From the NCBI GenBank assembly GCA_954871525.1, contig OX940860.1:54238724-54302723 (forward strand): DNA of 64,000 nt, in the 5' to 3' direction. Origin of the DNA: Parietaria judaica. Its lineage: Eukaryota > Streptophyta > Magnoliopsida > Rosales > Urticaceae. The notes beneath the pieces are model-generated. The model did no database searches. It was not told the origin of the DNA and saw nothing but the letters and a program-made list of their open reading frames with translations. Numbering within the stretch: position 1 is the stretch's first letter; the number at the start of each line of letters is the position of its first letter. Both the position numbers and the translations under genes were made by a program. Positions 1 through 11,454 of the stretch are shown in pieces.

Positions 1-291
1 ACTACCAAATCTCAAATAAGGTCGTTGTTGCGATTTGCCCGCTGTTTTCAGGAGTGCCAAGACATGTTGTTCCGATTCTAGCGCCATGCCCAATGTCGTT
101 TATGCAAAAAACGACGACAAATGATACGGAAGCCGACCAAAACAACCAGATGCCCAACCCTAATTTAATTTCGGGTTCTTTGAGTTTTCCGCCCCTTCTC
201 TTCCACTTTCCGTACCCTCCGACGGATTTCCACGCGTTTCCGGCCTCTGCTTCACAAATCTTCAAATATTTCGCATATAGCATCCGGTAAG
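1..291 (+). other. possible host gene leader exon (no product assigned)
   Basis: The plus strand has the look of a plant 5' leader: a CCCTAATTT start-like stretch near 160, pyrimidine-rich sequence, then a good splice donor (G followed by GTAAGC) at about 288-293 and T-rich, intron-like DNA after it. Short open frames exist on both strands (54-290 plus, 2-283 minus); neither product resembles a family I know. The minus frame would include one hydrophobic segment. Any downstream exon must lie beyond the repeats to the right. The assignment is inference from composition and the donor alone. Confidence 0.25.
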
Positions 292-829
292 CCCATTGAT
301 TTCCGACCTCTCCTTCACAGATCTTCGAATTTGCTGCCCTAGTGTTGTTGAAGCTAGGGTTCGGATTTTTTTTTTCTTTAAAAAAATACGTGTTTTAGGG
401 TTAATTTAAGGGGATATTCTTGTGGATTAGTGCTAAATGTGTTGTTAATTTTAGTTTTTTGGTTAAATTCAATAATGATTTTAAGTTGTTGATTATATAT
501 TGATTTACTTAAGTTAGAGTTTGTTAATTTTCTATATGATGTTGATGATTATTTGTTTTATGGATCTTGATTATTTGTTTTTGTGATGATCTTGATTAGT
601 TGTTGAATAGTAGATATTAATTATTTACTAAGTTAGTTAGTGATTAAATAGTTACCATGCAAGTTCGTTAGATGTTTTATTAATTCAATTAAATATTTTT
701 TGATGTTAAATTTAAATTTAAATTCAATTCAACTAATTGATAAATGATTACGCTGATTAATGAAATTTTGAGAATATGTGATTATTAATTACTTACTAAT
801 GATTGTTATGATATAATCTTGATTTATGT
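292..829. other. AT-rich non-coding stretch
   Basis: T-rich DNA without a supported gene. It would fit intron sequence of the possible leader exon to its left. Confidence 0.5.
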
Positions 830-2182
830 GATGAGAATCAATGGACACATGTGGTCTGAAAGATATAATTAATACACACTAAAGAGTTCAGCTTCGAGCT
901 ATTGTGGAATGTAATCGAAGTTGGTGAAAGTTCTACCCTTTCACCGTAGCTCGATTGTGTGTCCATTTGTCCCATTTGTAGCTCCACAAGGACAACATCA
1001 CAATCATCATGTTTATTGTGCTCATTAAACATAGAATATATTCAATCAAGAGAAATTCATGATTGTTGTCACGAATTCAATGATTACCATAATAGTGGCT
1101 AAAATACCAAAGTTTTGGTCAAATGCAGAAACTGGAAAAAGATGATTGAATTTATTTCTTGGGCACCCATAGGGTTAAGGGAAATTAAATTCTGATGTAT
1201 TTATCTTTTTGAATCATGTCATTCCGACGAACGGTTTGAGATTTATGGGCATAAAAGTTTTTTGGCTAGAGCCGAAATTGACATTGTTATTTAAATCGAA
1301 ATTGAGAGAAAATTAAATATTGGAATTAATTTCTAGAATATTTAATAAAGAGAATATGTAAAATAATTTTGATTATTGGATTCGATTATTAATATTTGTT
1401 ATTAATAATTAATTAATAATTAAATAGATTTATATTAATATTATTTATTAAAATTAATTTTTGAATTATTTAAAGAAATAAGTGGCAATTTCAAATCAAT
1501 AAAAAAATCTTAAAAATAATGTAGGATTTAATTTTAAATCTTATGTGATATTTTCTGAAAGATTTAATTTGCATTTATTCTTTTTTTTATTTAATTATTT
1601 AAATCAAAACGTTGAGTGAATACATCCAAGTAGTTGAGATTATCTCTCAAATTAGTTGAGAGAATTTCTCAAATGGGGTCTACCTCTCTCTCTCTCTCTC
1701 TGCGAATTTCTTTGGGAAAATTATTCTCGGGGTTTTGCTTTTAGGTTTTAGTGATTATTAAGTGGGAGCCCACACGTCCTGGCGATCGAGTTCCGGAGAA
1801 TACATCGGAAGATGATTGGAAGCTATCTTCTTAACAGAAAATCGCAAGGAGCAAATGAGACACGGAGTTCTTGAAGATCAAAAAGCGCAGGCATAAACGT
1901 GAAAGCTGTCATACGCGTTTATGTGTTTGTCGATTTTTTCATTATTTATTTTTGCTCGTGGCTCAATTAAATCATATAATTAATGTGTTCAGAAAATAAA
2001 TAAAATTATTTTATAACTATCAGGATAATTAATTTTTGTTTTATGCATAACCGGATGGGGTAATAAAGATTATTGGTATGTGATCTAATCCTTGTTAAAA
2101 TATTTTTAAAAGGTTACCCCACGCGTCGTGTATAATGAGCAATTATTTCTTATCGGGATTCTCTGAGAATCAGATCCCAACA
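830..2182 (+). repeat. diverged remnant of LTR family X
   Basis: The order of landmarks matches the family X LTRs elsewhere in the window (27160-29131 plus; 60905-63000 minus): a GGACAC block, 'taaagagttcagc', a 'ggaaattaaattct' block, a 'cattccgacgaacggtt' block, AT-rich centre, a CT run at 1681-1700, and an end in 'cagatcccaaca' at 2182 like the 'gatttccaaca' end of the young copies. The first ~830 bases of the LTR are missing and divergence is high, so this is an old truncated copy. No target duplication could be matched. Confidence 0.6.
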
Positions 2183-2466
2183 TATAACTCCAATCAAGAG
2201 ACAAAATTACCACCTTGCATAAATCAAACCATTCTACAAATTCCATGACAGACCCAAAGACAACTGTCCTAACCACGAGTTACATATAGCGTTGAACTGC
2301 CGTCAGGGTTTGTCTTTGCTAGGTAATGCAATGCGACCTTGCTCATATTTAAGGAATCTTTTACGTTTGTTATCTATTATGAAGATATCAGTGTCATCTT
2401 CTTAAGGTTTTATTTTCATGTGAATCTCCTAGAACGTGGGTCTGTCTGACTAGAGTGCTCCAAACT
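2183..2466. other. unassigned spacer
   Basis: No coding frame or repeat recognised between the old family X remnant and the next element. Confidence 0.4.
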
Positions 2467-3000
2467 TGCAACGACCCGCTTTCTCGGGCCTGTTACTTCT
2501 TCGATAAAACTCGCCGAAGTCCTGATTTATAAAATATTTTAACGAGAAAAATATATATAAGAATTAAAACCCTAAAATATTAGTAAAATGCTATTTTTAT
2601 AATATATATAAACTTTATACAACAAGTATTAGGGACTAGGCTCCGTTTGAAAATAAATTTTTGGAGCTCTTTGATTTTACAATCGTAAAAAGAAATTTGC
2701 AAAAAATCACAAAATCGTTTCATCCACCGTATGCACCCGTATATATGTCGCTATCGTTGATTTTCACTCTCTCCGCAAGTTATCGATTTTCACCTAAATC
2801 TGAAACACAACTATTGTGAGCTAATGCCCAGTACGATAAAGGTTTTTATTACTAAGAAAAATAATTTATGCAATGCATGCAATGTGGTGCCGTGTTATAT
2901 CGTCTTATAGCTTTTTACCAAAAATTTAATATTGAACCCCGCGTACGTACCAACGCTACAACACCAACAACGTATCATTTTGAGACATCACATCTCGATA

Positions 3001-3545
3001 TGTTGGATCCCAATTCACGGATCTGCAAAGAACACGAATAACACCAAAGAAATCGAACTGAAAAATAAAGGACATAAACTTTTGGGAGAAGAAATTCTCT
3101 GATTAATAATCGAAGGCAAAATACAAGGAGATAAACTCGAAATTCTAATGGACTCAGCTATTTACAAAGTGTACATGCTAGGTATATTTATAGCCTCACA
3201 TAGGCGAAACCCTAGCTAACCAAATCGCACTAAATCAGGAAACTACCCTAAATAATCTCGCTGAATCTTTGACTTGATTTGCTTGCTCCTCAAGTTACGC
3301 GTCTTCCTTTCTGGGTAGAGTTTCCCTTTCCTGCCCGGACAGTCTCTCTGTCCCCGAGCTGACCTGCTCGTATGCTCCGGGCTGAGCTTGCCTTCTATCC
3401 GGACTCTCTGCTTGTGTTCTCCCGAGCTGGGCTGAACGGCTGTCCGTCTTCTGTTCTGGTCGGTACCCGGGCTGACTCCTCGAAATTGTTTCTGCCCGTC
3501 CTGGGTTCTGGTCGTCATCCGGACTAAGTCAAGCTTAAGCTCACA
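3001..3545 (-). repeat. Copia-1 3' LTR
   Basis: Same length as the 5' LTR; differences seen include 'gacataaac' versus 'gacacaaac' and 'cgaaattg' versus 'cgcaagtg'. The pol reading frame runs 100 codons into it. Confidence 0.95.
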
Positions 3546-5786
3546 TTCTCCTCTGTAAGCTTGACTTGCTACACTCTTTACTCCGAGCAATTCTCTCATC
3601 GCCGCGAACTTCACTCTCGCCGAAGCCTTGGTAAGAATGTCTGCTCGCTGCTCCCTTGTGCTGATGAACTGTACGATGATCTGTCGCTTCTCCACACACT
3701 CACGAATATAATGGTACTTCGTGTCAATGTGTTTGCTTCGTCCGTGAAACACTGGATTCTTCATCAACGCGATTGCAGACTTGTTGTCCACGTAGAGAGT
3801 TGATGTTTTCTGCTCGGAACCCGTCATCTCACTGAGTAGCCCTTTCAACCACATAGCCTGACATGCTGCTGTGGTTGCCGCCATGAACTCCGCTTCACAC
3901 GAGGATAAAGCTACTGTCTGCTGCTTCTGGGACTGCCAGGTGATTAGATTCTCGTTGAGATAAAACGCCATCCCTCCGGTACTCTTTCTATCGTCAATGT
4001 CACCGGCCAAATCACTGTCTGTAAAGCCGACTAGTACTTCTGCTCCACTTCCTCGGTTGTACTGGATCCCGTAGTCCGTCATGCCCTTCACGTAACGCAA
4101 GATGTGCTTCACCGCCTGCTGGTGTGCACTCGTGGGCTTCTCCATGTATCGACTGACTATCCCGACTGCGTGTGAAATGCCTGGTCGGGTGTGGGTGAGG
4201 TACCTTAGGCACCCGATCACGCGTCTGTACTCCGTGGGATCCACTCTTCTCCCTTCAGCATCCTTCCCGAGCTGCAGCTTCGCCTCCATAGGGTACTTGC
4301 TCGAGTTACAGTCTGCCATCTCGAACTGTTTAAGGATCTTCCTCGCATAGGCCGACTGCTTCAGCGTAATGCAGTCCTTCTTCTGTTCCACCTCTAGACC
4401 GAGATAGTACAAAAGTAATCCGAGGTCACTCATCTCGAATTCGGCCATCATCTGCTGCTTGAATCCATCTACACCTCCTGCGCTGGATCCTGTGACGATC
4501 AGGTCGTCCACATACACTCCCACGATCAGAGTTTCCTGCCCGGTACTCCTGGTGTAGACTGCCTGCTCGCTCAAGCACTTTGTGAATCCAAGATTCTTCA
4601 AGCTCTTGTCAAGGCGGATGTTCCACGCTCTTGGTGCTTGTTTTAACCCGTATAGGGCCTTGGATAGCTTGTACACCTTCTGCTCCTTGCCCGTGACGCC
4701 GAACCCCTCTGGTTGCTTGACGTACACTTCTTCCTCGAGGTCACCATTTAGGAATGCTGACTTGACATCTAGATGGTGAATTTCCCAACCTCGATGAGCT
4801 GCTATGGCTAGGATGAGTCTGATCGTATCCAGTCTAGCTACTGGAGCAAAGACTTCCTCAAAATCTATGCCTTTCCTCTGCACGTAGCCTTTGGCTACCA
4901 GCCTTGCCTTGTGCCTAAGGACATTCCCCTCAGTGTCCTTCTTCAGCTTATACACCCACTTCAGGCCGATGGGCTTGTGACCTTTTGGAAGGTCGGTTAG
5001 CTCCCATGTCCTGTTCTTCTCGATGGACTCCATTTCCTTCTTCATCGCTTCCTGCCACTCCTGCTCGGCCGCTGCTTCTTGGAAGTTGGTTGGCTCCTCT
5101 GCACATAGCAATGAAAGTTCCTCCAGATCCACCTTTTGAGTCTGATCATAGACGTGTGCTAGAGGTCGGAATCCTCGTGGTCCGTCTTTAATGGAGGAGT
5201 CTCCCGAGCTAGACGGGCTGGTCCTGCTCAGGCTTGGTGTCCGTGGTGTGTCCGGGGTGCTCTCTCCCGGGCTGGGTTCCCTCGTCTTTGGCAAGACTGT
5301 TCCCGAGCTGGGTGTTCCGGGCTGCTCCTGCTTGGCAACATCCTGGTCGTCTTCAACAATGAACTCTACTAAGTTCTGCTCGGGTTCTCCTTTCTCGTCG
5401 CGCCATTCCCACTTCATCTCCTCTTCGAACACAGCATCTCTGCTCACTTGGAGTCTGCCGCGTCGTGGATTGTAGAGTCTGTGTGCCTTGCTTCCTTCTT
5501 CAACTCCAAGGTACACCATCTTCTGACTCTGGTCGTCCAGCTTCTTGAGATATGGCCCCGCAACCTTCACGTGTGCGGTGCTTCCGAACACTTTCAAATG
5601 TTCTAAGTGGGGTTTCTTCCCTTTCCACGCCTGGTAGGGAGTACGCTCTCCTAGCGCTTTGGTCGGCAAACGATTAAGCAAGTAGACCGCATGTCTTACT
5701 GCTTCTGCCCAAAACTGGGCTGGAACTTGCATGCTCTTGAGCAAGCTCCTCGTTGTGTTCATCACAGTTCGGTTTCGTCTTTCCAC
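3243..5786 (-). pseudogene. Copia-1 pol: integrase end, reverse transcriptase, RNase H, LTR-encoded tail
   Basis: 847 open codons. The start is the integrase end with its catalytic Glu (MERRNRT). A Ser/Pro-rich linker (~155-215) leads to the reverse transcriptase (~245-490) with an intact YVDD catalytic motif in [11 protein letters not shown]. RNase H follows (~600-740) with 'TDSDLAGD', 'SSCEAEF' and 'LYVDNKSA' as acidic sites and ends in 'ADILTKA'. The frame then runs through the polypurine tract and 100 codons into the LTR, ending at 3243 with a basic, Ser/Pro/Arg-rich tail. This half is undamaged, but it is cut off from an initiation codon by the upstream stops. Confidence 0.9.
3546..3556 (-). 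other. Copia-1 polypurine tract
   Basis: Minus strand ACAGAGGAGAA lies directly against the 3' LTR and would prime plus-strand synthesis. It is also inside the pol reading frame. Confidence 0.75.
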
Positions 5787-5861
5787 TACGCCATTCTGCT
5801 AGGGACTGTGGGGTGCGGACAGGTGACGCTGAATTCCTTCCTGGTCGCAGAATTCTCCGAA

Positions 5862-6092
5862 CTACTGGGAAATGAATTCTCCTCCTCGGTCTGTACGCAA
5901 GACCTTTAACCTGTGCACCGAGCCATTCTCCACGATCTTCTTGAACTTCTTGAAGACCTCAAAGGCTCCGCTTTTTTCCTTAAGCATATAAACCCACATC
6001 CAGCGACTGTAATCATCAACAAGTAAAAGGAAGTACTTGTTACCTGCTAATGTTACTGGGGTGACTGGACCGCATAGATCTGCATGCACCAA
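5862..6092 (-). pseudogene. Copia-1 integrase core fragment
   Basis: 76 residues with the first two catalytic acids of the DDE integrase: VHADLCGP (Asp) and LRTDRGGEF (Asp). It lies between the TGA at 6111 and a TAG at 5862-5864 that replaces a Gln codon of the usual QQFGEF. A second TAG (5799-5801) follows before the last part. All belong to the same original polyprotein. Confidence 0.85.
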
Positions 6093-6110
6093 CTGTAGGG
6101 GTCTCTCTGC

Positions 6111-6911
6111 TCAGAATTTGGCCTTGATCAGAAACGGTATACTCGCCTGCTTCGCGATCATGTAGCACTCACATAGCTGGTCAGGGTGTTCTATCTTGGG
6201 AACCCCGAAGGCCATCTTCTTCTCGCCCATCATCTTGAGCGCGTGAAAATTCACGTGTCCGAGCCGTGCGTGCCATAGCCAAGCCGGGTCTGCCAACGAC
6301 GCCATGAGACAGACGGGCTGGCACGTCTTCAGGAGAATCTTGTAGAGTCTGTTGGGTGTTCTCTCCACCTTCATCAACAACTCTCCTTCCTTGGTCCACA
6401 TCTTCAGGTAGGACCCTTGCAGCAACACCGTGTTCCCGATCTTAGTCATCTGTCCTAGACTGATGATGTTGCTCTTCAACTTCGGGATGAAGTACACCTG
6501 GGTCATCAGACGCTGGTCGCCATTCTTGCACTCTAACAGGATCGACCCTCTGCCTCTGATCCCTACGATTGATCCATTGCCGAATTTTACGCTGCCCGTG
6601 ATCTTCTCATCGAGCTCTTCAAACTTAGCTCGGTCCCCAGTCATGTGGTTACTAGCTCCGTTGTCTAAGTACCATACGTCGGTACTGACCTTCTTCTCTC
6701 CGTCTACGAGGAGGTTTGCAATAACCTTATCCTCGATGAGGAAAACCTTCTCGCTGGTCTCCTCCGGACAGGTCTGCTCGGCCTCTGGGCTGATCGGCAC
6801 ACTGATCACTTCTGCCCGGGCCTTGGCGTCACACTTGCCATTCTGTTTGTCCAGGTGCGTTTCCTGCTCGGCAAACAACAATGCCGGCTGGTCGTCTGGG
6901 AATCTTGCCAA
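6111..6911 (-). pseudogene. Copia-1 protease and integrase zinc region
   Basis: Residues ~75-90 hold the aspartic protease motif (WYLDNGASNHMTG; Asp-Asn-Gly rather than the more usual Asp-Ser/Thr-Gly, as in Copia-2). Residues ~210-255 form the integrase zinc region: WHARLGH gives the His pair, then LCECYM. Copia-3 has CECCM here, so the last zinc ligand has become Tyr (TGC to TAC, 6162-6164). The frame ends in TGA at 6111-6113 where Copia-3 has CGA. The 266-residue frame is open but its product could not give an active integrase. Confidence 0.85.
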
Positions 6912-7092
6912 ATTCGCCTCTTCGCCCTGGTTCCTGCTCCGGCACTCAGATGCAAAGTGCCCAAGCTTCTATAAAATTGTAGCACTTCACTGTGCTCTTA
7001 TCTCTCCTGGTCGTGCCTTCCTGACGGGTAGATCCACTGCCACGACCTCGCATGTCCCGACCTCGACCTCGTCCACGACCCTGTCCGCGTCC

Positions 7093-7836
7093 TCAGAATT
7101 CTCCACCAAAGCTATTCCGACCTGAGGATCTTGTAGAAAACTCGGCTCCCCCGGTTTTCCGCTGTATGGCCGTCCACTCTTCGTGCGTGAGCAGGAGGTT
7201 CTTCTCCTCGTCTTTGTCACCGTAACCCCGAAGTCTCTCTTCGTGGGCCTTGAGACGACCAACAACCTCCTCGACCGACATGGTCTTGAGATCGCCGAAC
7301 TGCTCGATCAATGTCACGATCTGCATGTACCTATGAGGCACTGCTCGGAGAAACTTCTTAACGACGGTGGTCTCGTCCACCGTGTCTCCCAGCGAGCGTA
7401 TGCCGGTCACAATGGACGTGAGCCGCATAGCGAAGTCGTCGATCGACTCGCTCTCCCTCATCTTCATAACCTCGAACTCACTTTTCAAGGTTTGGACCTT
7501 AGCCTCCTTGACGCGATCTACGCCCATGTGCATGGTCTGAAGAGTTTTCCATGCTTCCTTCGCGGAATCCTTCTCGGCGAGCATGAGAAGAACATCTTCT
7601 GAAACTGCTTGGTAGATTGCGGCTAGAGCCATTCTTTCCTTGCGCCCTTCGACACCACCGTTCTCTACGGCCTCCCACACTCCCTGCGCCTGCAGATTCA
7701 CCCTCATCTTCAACGCCCACACGGCGTAATTGCTCTTCGTGAGCATGGGGTAATGGAGTGTAACTGTGCCTTCTCTGGTCTCTGGTTTCTGCGCAACCAA
7801 AGTTCCGTCGATTGATGACTCTGATGATGAAGACAT
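7093..7836 (-). pseudogene. Copia-1 gag, 5' part, ended by a stop
   Basis: Encodes 247 residues of the copia Gag capsid region (UBN2/DUF4219-like): the start 'LTKSNYAVWALKMRV' with a following 'GVWEAVE', then the helical part to about residue 205. Gag forms the virus-like particle in which reverse transcription takes place. The frame ends in TGA at 7093-7095 inside an Arg-Gly-rich linker where CGA would be expected. The downstream zinc knuckle (near 6970) is also damaged: CYNCQKLGH is preserved in Copia-2, but here the second Cys codon and the frame are lost. The start at 7836 is chosen because it lies 15 bases after the primer site and matches the related copies. Confidence 0.85.
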
Positions 7837-7850
7837 GTTCTTCTATTGAA

Positions 7851-7862
7851 GCTCTGATACCA
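7851..7862 (-). other. Copia-1 primer binding site
   Basis: Minus strand TGGTATCAGAGC, the standard plant copia site matching the 3' end of initiator tRNA-Met, two bases inside the 5' LTR. Confidence 0.9.
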
Positions 7863-7864
7863 CT

Positions 7865-8409
7865 TGTTGGATCCCAATTCACGGATCTGCAAAGAACACG
7901 AATAACACCAAAGAAATCGAACTGAAAAATAAAGGACACAAACTTTTGGGAGAAGAAATTCTCTGATTAATAATCGAAGGCAAAATACAAGGAGATAAAC
8001 TCGAAATTCTAATGAACTCAGCTATTTACAAAGTGTACATGCTAGGTATATTTATAGCCTCACATAGGCGAAACCCTAGCTAACCAAATCGCACTAAATC
8101 AGGAAACTACCCTAAATAATCTCGCTGAATCTTTGACTTGATTTGCTTGCTCCTCAAGTTACGCGTCTTCCTTTCTGGGTAGAGTTTCCCTTTCCTGCCC
8201 GGACAGTCTCTCTGTCCCCGAGCTGACCTGCTCGTATGCTCCGGGCTGAGCTTGCCTTCTATCCGGACTCTCTGCTTGTGTTCTCCCGAGCTGGGCTGAA
8301 CGGCTGTCCGTCTTCTGTTCTGGTCGGTACCCGGGCTGACTCCTCGCAAGTGTTTCTGCCCGTCCTGGGTTCTGGTCGTCATCCGGACTAAGTCAAGCTT
8401 AAGCTCACA
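7865..8409 (-). repeat. Copia-1 5' LTR
   Basis: Begins (plus view) TGTTGGATCCC and ends GCTCACA. It carries a minus-strand TATA box in 'gaggctataaatatacc' near 8045-8062. Confidence 0.95.
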
Positions 8410-9092
8410 CGATATAGTCGACGACTCGACGGCCAATACACATTGTACCATTCCGAGACAACGCACATCGATATATTGTACCATTCTGAGACTTCCTGTC
8501 TCGATATATTGTACCCTTCAGAGACTACGTGACTCGATACAACGGTGAAATTTAAAATCTCGGTATGACGCGATTTTATAAAAAAGTCATACATATATAT
8601 TTAGTATCATTATAGATTATATATGTATGTATGAATTCTCATGCTTCTTCCGTATAAAAATGATAAACTTTAAATAACAAAATTATTAAGAAACATATTT
8701 CACATTGTTCAAATCATACCAATTATATTATTATTGTGTTGCCGTGAGTATTTTTACGTACCTAATATCATACGAAAATACACGTTTGAACTTCATCAAA
8801 AGATTGCACAACTCTTTCTTCTCCTCATATTTTTTTTCTTCGAATGGTAAGCAAATATGATTTCAAGATATGGTATGAATATATATAGAGGAGTAAGTCG
8901 GTTGCGTACAGGATAAAAAGATTTTCATAAGGTTTAACACATTTCATAGGTAATGAATAAATGAATAAAGCAATACGTGGTTAAATAAATACATGGTTAA
9001 TAAACTCATAAACTTTAGTGTTATAAGCTTGTAAACAACCACCTACGGTAGTTATAAAATTTACACGTGGTTGATATAGGTAAAACTTAATA

Positions 9093-9627
9093 TTGTACAT
9101 GATAAGGTTAAAATATAAGAAGACACGTATAAGCTTACTAAGCTTGAAATAGAAACTTAATAGCCAAGTAGCACATGTATAGATAAATTAAGATAATTAT
9201 CTATAGATATAGTAAGAAAATAATTCTGGTAAAAATAATAATCATGAAACGTGTGAAATGTGGGTGAATTGGAAACTATCGAGCTTTGTATATTGCTTAC
9301 AAAATACCAAAATAAATATCTATTTGCGGCTGGCATATTTTTATGGCAACTACCAAACTATCATAGTGTTAAAAAAATCCAAACTTTAAAACGATAATAT
9401 ATGAAAAATAAATATAATAATATTATTTTTCTTAAAAAAAAAAAGTAAAGTCGCTAGAACTCTTCTTCCTTACAAAATTTTCGTCTTCAAAAATTAAAAT
9501 CAAAACAAGGATAACTTTCAAATCATAAAAATAAATAAATTATAATAATAACTTACAAGCGAAATATTCGGAAATCAGCTCGGCGTGCATATACAGTGAC
9601 GATAGATGAACTGCTTTGATACCATTT
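9093..9627 (-). other. short non-coding inner region of the non-autonomous element
   Basis: AT-rich, no frame of note. It is the only sequence between the two LTR-like copies. Confidence 0.45.
9613..9624 (-). other. primer binding site (tRNA-iMet type)
   Basis: Minus strand reads TGGTATCAAAGC three bases inside the right LTR, one change from the common plant site TGGTATCAGAGC. Confidence 0.55.
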
Positions 9628-10845
9628 TGTAACGAACCGCTTTCTCAAGCCCGTTACTTGTTCAATAAAACTCGTCAAAGCTCCGATTTATCAAAATATT
9701 TTAATGAGAAAAATATATAAGAAGTAAAGTCTTTAAATATTGGTAAATATATATGTATATATACATATATATTTTAAATCTACAAACTTTGAAATATACA
9801 ACAGGTATTCGGGACTAGGCTCCATTTGAAAATAAATTTTCGGAGCTCTTTGATTTTACAATAGTAAATATAAATTTGCGGAAACACAACCACAAGATCG
9901 TTTCATCCACCGTATGCACCCGTATATGTCGCACCGCTGATTTCGCTTCACCCGCAAAACATCAATTTTCACCTGAATTCTACAACACAACTATAGTGAG
10001 CTAACCCTCAGTACGTAAAAGTTTTTTATTAGTTACAAAAATAATTTATGAGCAATCACACAATAATGCATGTGCAACAATGTGATGTCGTTTTATAAAT
10101 TTATAATTTTGGGCCCTGCACCGTACCAGCGCGCTTTAACGCCTATAAAGCCTACGGGGGAGCGACCCTAACCAAGGCGTAATATCTCTCGACGTATCAT
10201 TCTGAGACAACCCGTCTCGATACAGTCGGCGGCTCGTGTACAATGTAACCTCCTGAGACGAACCGTCTCGGTCACAGCAACACGATGAGACTTTCTGTCT
10301 CGGTACAACACGATTTTATAAAATTATTGTACTTATATTAAGTATATAGATTCTATATGTATGCGTAAATGCACGTGTTTATTTAGTATGCTAAAACTCA
10401 TATTTCGAAAAATACTTTAAAAATAATTTTATAAACAACATCATCATTTAAAGGCATATTCTATATAATTCACCCAACACCAAAATGCACTAAACATATT
10501 ATTGTTGTGTTGCAGTGAGTACTTTTACGTACCTAATATCATACGAAAATACACGTTTGCACTTCATCAGAAGATTGCACAACTCTTTCTTCTCACTTTT
10601 TTTTTTCCCGAATGGTAAGCAAATATGATTTGAAGATATGGTTTTAATATATATAGAGAAGTAAATCGGTTGTGTACAGGATAAAAAGATTTTCATAGGG
10701 TTTAACACATTTCATATGAATAAAGCAACACGTGGCTAAATAAATACGTGGTTTATAAACACATAAACTTTAGTGTTATAAGCTTATAAATAACACGTAC
10801 GTAGTTATAAAATTTACACGTGGTTGATATAGGTAAAACTCAATA
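9628..10845 (-). repeat. 5' LTR of the non-autonomous element
   Basis: Direct repeat of 2467-9092 (insert removed). Shared blocks include 'cacccgtatatgtcgc', 'gagacaacccgtctcgata' and 'cctaatatcatacgaaaata'. The right boundary is only approximate, set where the two copies stop matching. Confidence 0.5.
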
Positions 10846-10946
10846 AGGACGTAATTTCCAACATCTTCCTCTTTGTAACTTTGTGTACCTTTACTACTTT
10901 TAGTTTAAAGTCTAGTTTGGAACCAACACACTACATACAAATTAAA

Positions 10947-10984
<38 letters not shown>
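10846..10984. repeat. spacer ending in a TA microsatellite
   Basis: TA repeats fill about 10947-10984, directly against the next LTR. No gene. Confidence 0.8.
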
Positions 10985-10988
<4 letters not shown>

Positions 10989-11454
10989 ATGCGTATTTTT
11001 TAATTATAAATAAATGGCCCCCAAAGACAAAATCAAGGCCCATTTACCAAAGTCAAAGCCCACTAGCCGAAGTCCAAGCCCAATAAACAAGGCCCCAAAG
11101 ACAAAGACGTAAAAGACAGAGTCCGAAAGCTGAAGACAACCTTAAAGGACCCCGAGGCGACTAGGAAAGGAACCCGACTACCCGGCGCTCTAGAGGGCAG
11201 CCTAGAAGGCCCTCGGCGAGCGACGAATACCTTAGAAGGTTCCAAGCAACCCCAGATGGCGACCACCAAAGTCATCGACGGCCCTCTTGACGAGACGGGC
11301 TCTCTGGGCGACCCACTCGAAGAGGCGAGCTCTCCAGGCGACCCTCTCGACGATCCAAGCCCTCTCAGGCAAGCCCCTCTGGCGAAAGCGACCTCCCGTT
11401 GACTTTGTCGGCGGTGACCCCCCTTGTCCAGGCAAGATCCTCCAGCGATAGCGA

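Larger units (their letters stand above)
3001..8409 (-). mobile_element. Copia-1, Ty1/copia retrotransposon
   Basis: Full-length element of 5409 bases with two 545-base LTRs, TG...CA ends, and the 5-base duplication CGATA at 2996-3000 and 8410-8414. The LTRs differ at about four positions (0.7%), so the insertion is recent, a few hundred thousand years at usual plant rates. Gene order on the minus strand is gag, protease, integrase, reverse transcriptase, RNase H, which defines copia. The reading frame is broken by stops at 7093, 6111, 5862 and 5799 and by a frame change near 6970, so it is not autonomous now. It landed in the left LTR of the older non-autonomous element. Copia-2 and Copia-3 are relatives with a different LTR subfamily. 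Confidence 0.95.
2467..9092 (-). repeat. 3' LTR of the non-autonomous element, interrupted
   Basis: Left half 2467-3000, right half 8415-9092; Copia-1 sits between them with duplication CGATA. The two halves join to match 9628-10845. Confidence 0.5.
2467..10845 (-). mobile_element. small non-autonomous LTR element, split by Copia-1
   Basis: Two direct copies of a ~1.2 kb sequence start TGCAACGACCCGC (2467) and TGTAACGAACCGC (9628) and both end near 'ggtaaaact(t/c)aata' (9092 and 10845). Only ~535 bases separate them. Beside the right copy is a tRNA-iMet-type primer site in minus orientation, so the right copy is the 5' LTR. With Copia-1 and one target duplication removed, the left copy is ~1212 bases and the right ~1218. 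The inner part has no coding frame, so the element must depend on others. The copies differ at many positions, so the insertion is old. Target duplications and a polypurine tract were not found; a tandem duplication is the alternative, but the primer site argues against it. Confidence 0.5.

Noticed and set aside
812..2187. TATAA on both sides of the old family X remnant as a target duplication
   Set aside because: The left TATAA is not followed by the TG start of an LTR and the region is AT-rich, so the match is probably chance.
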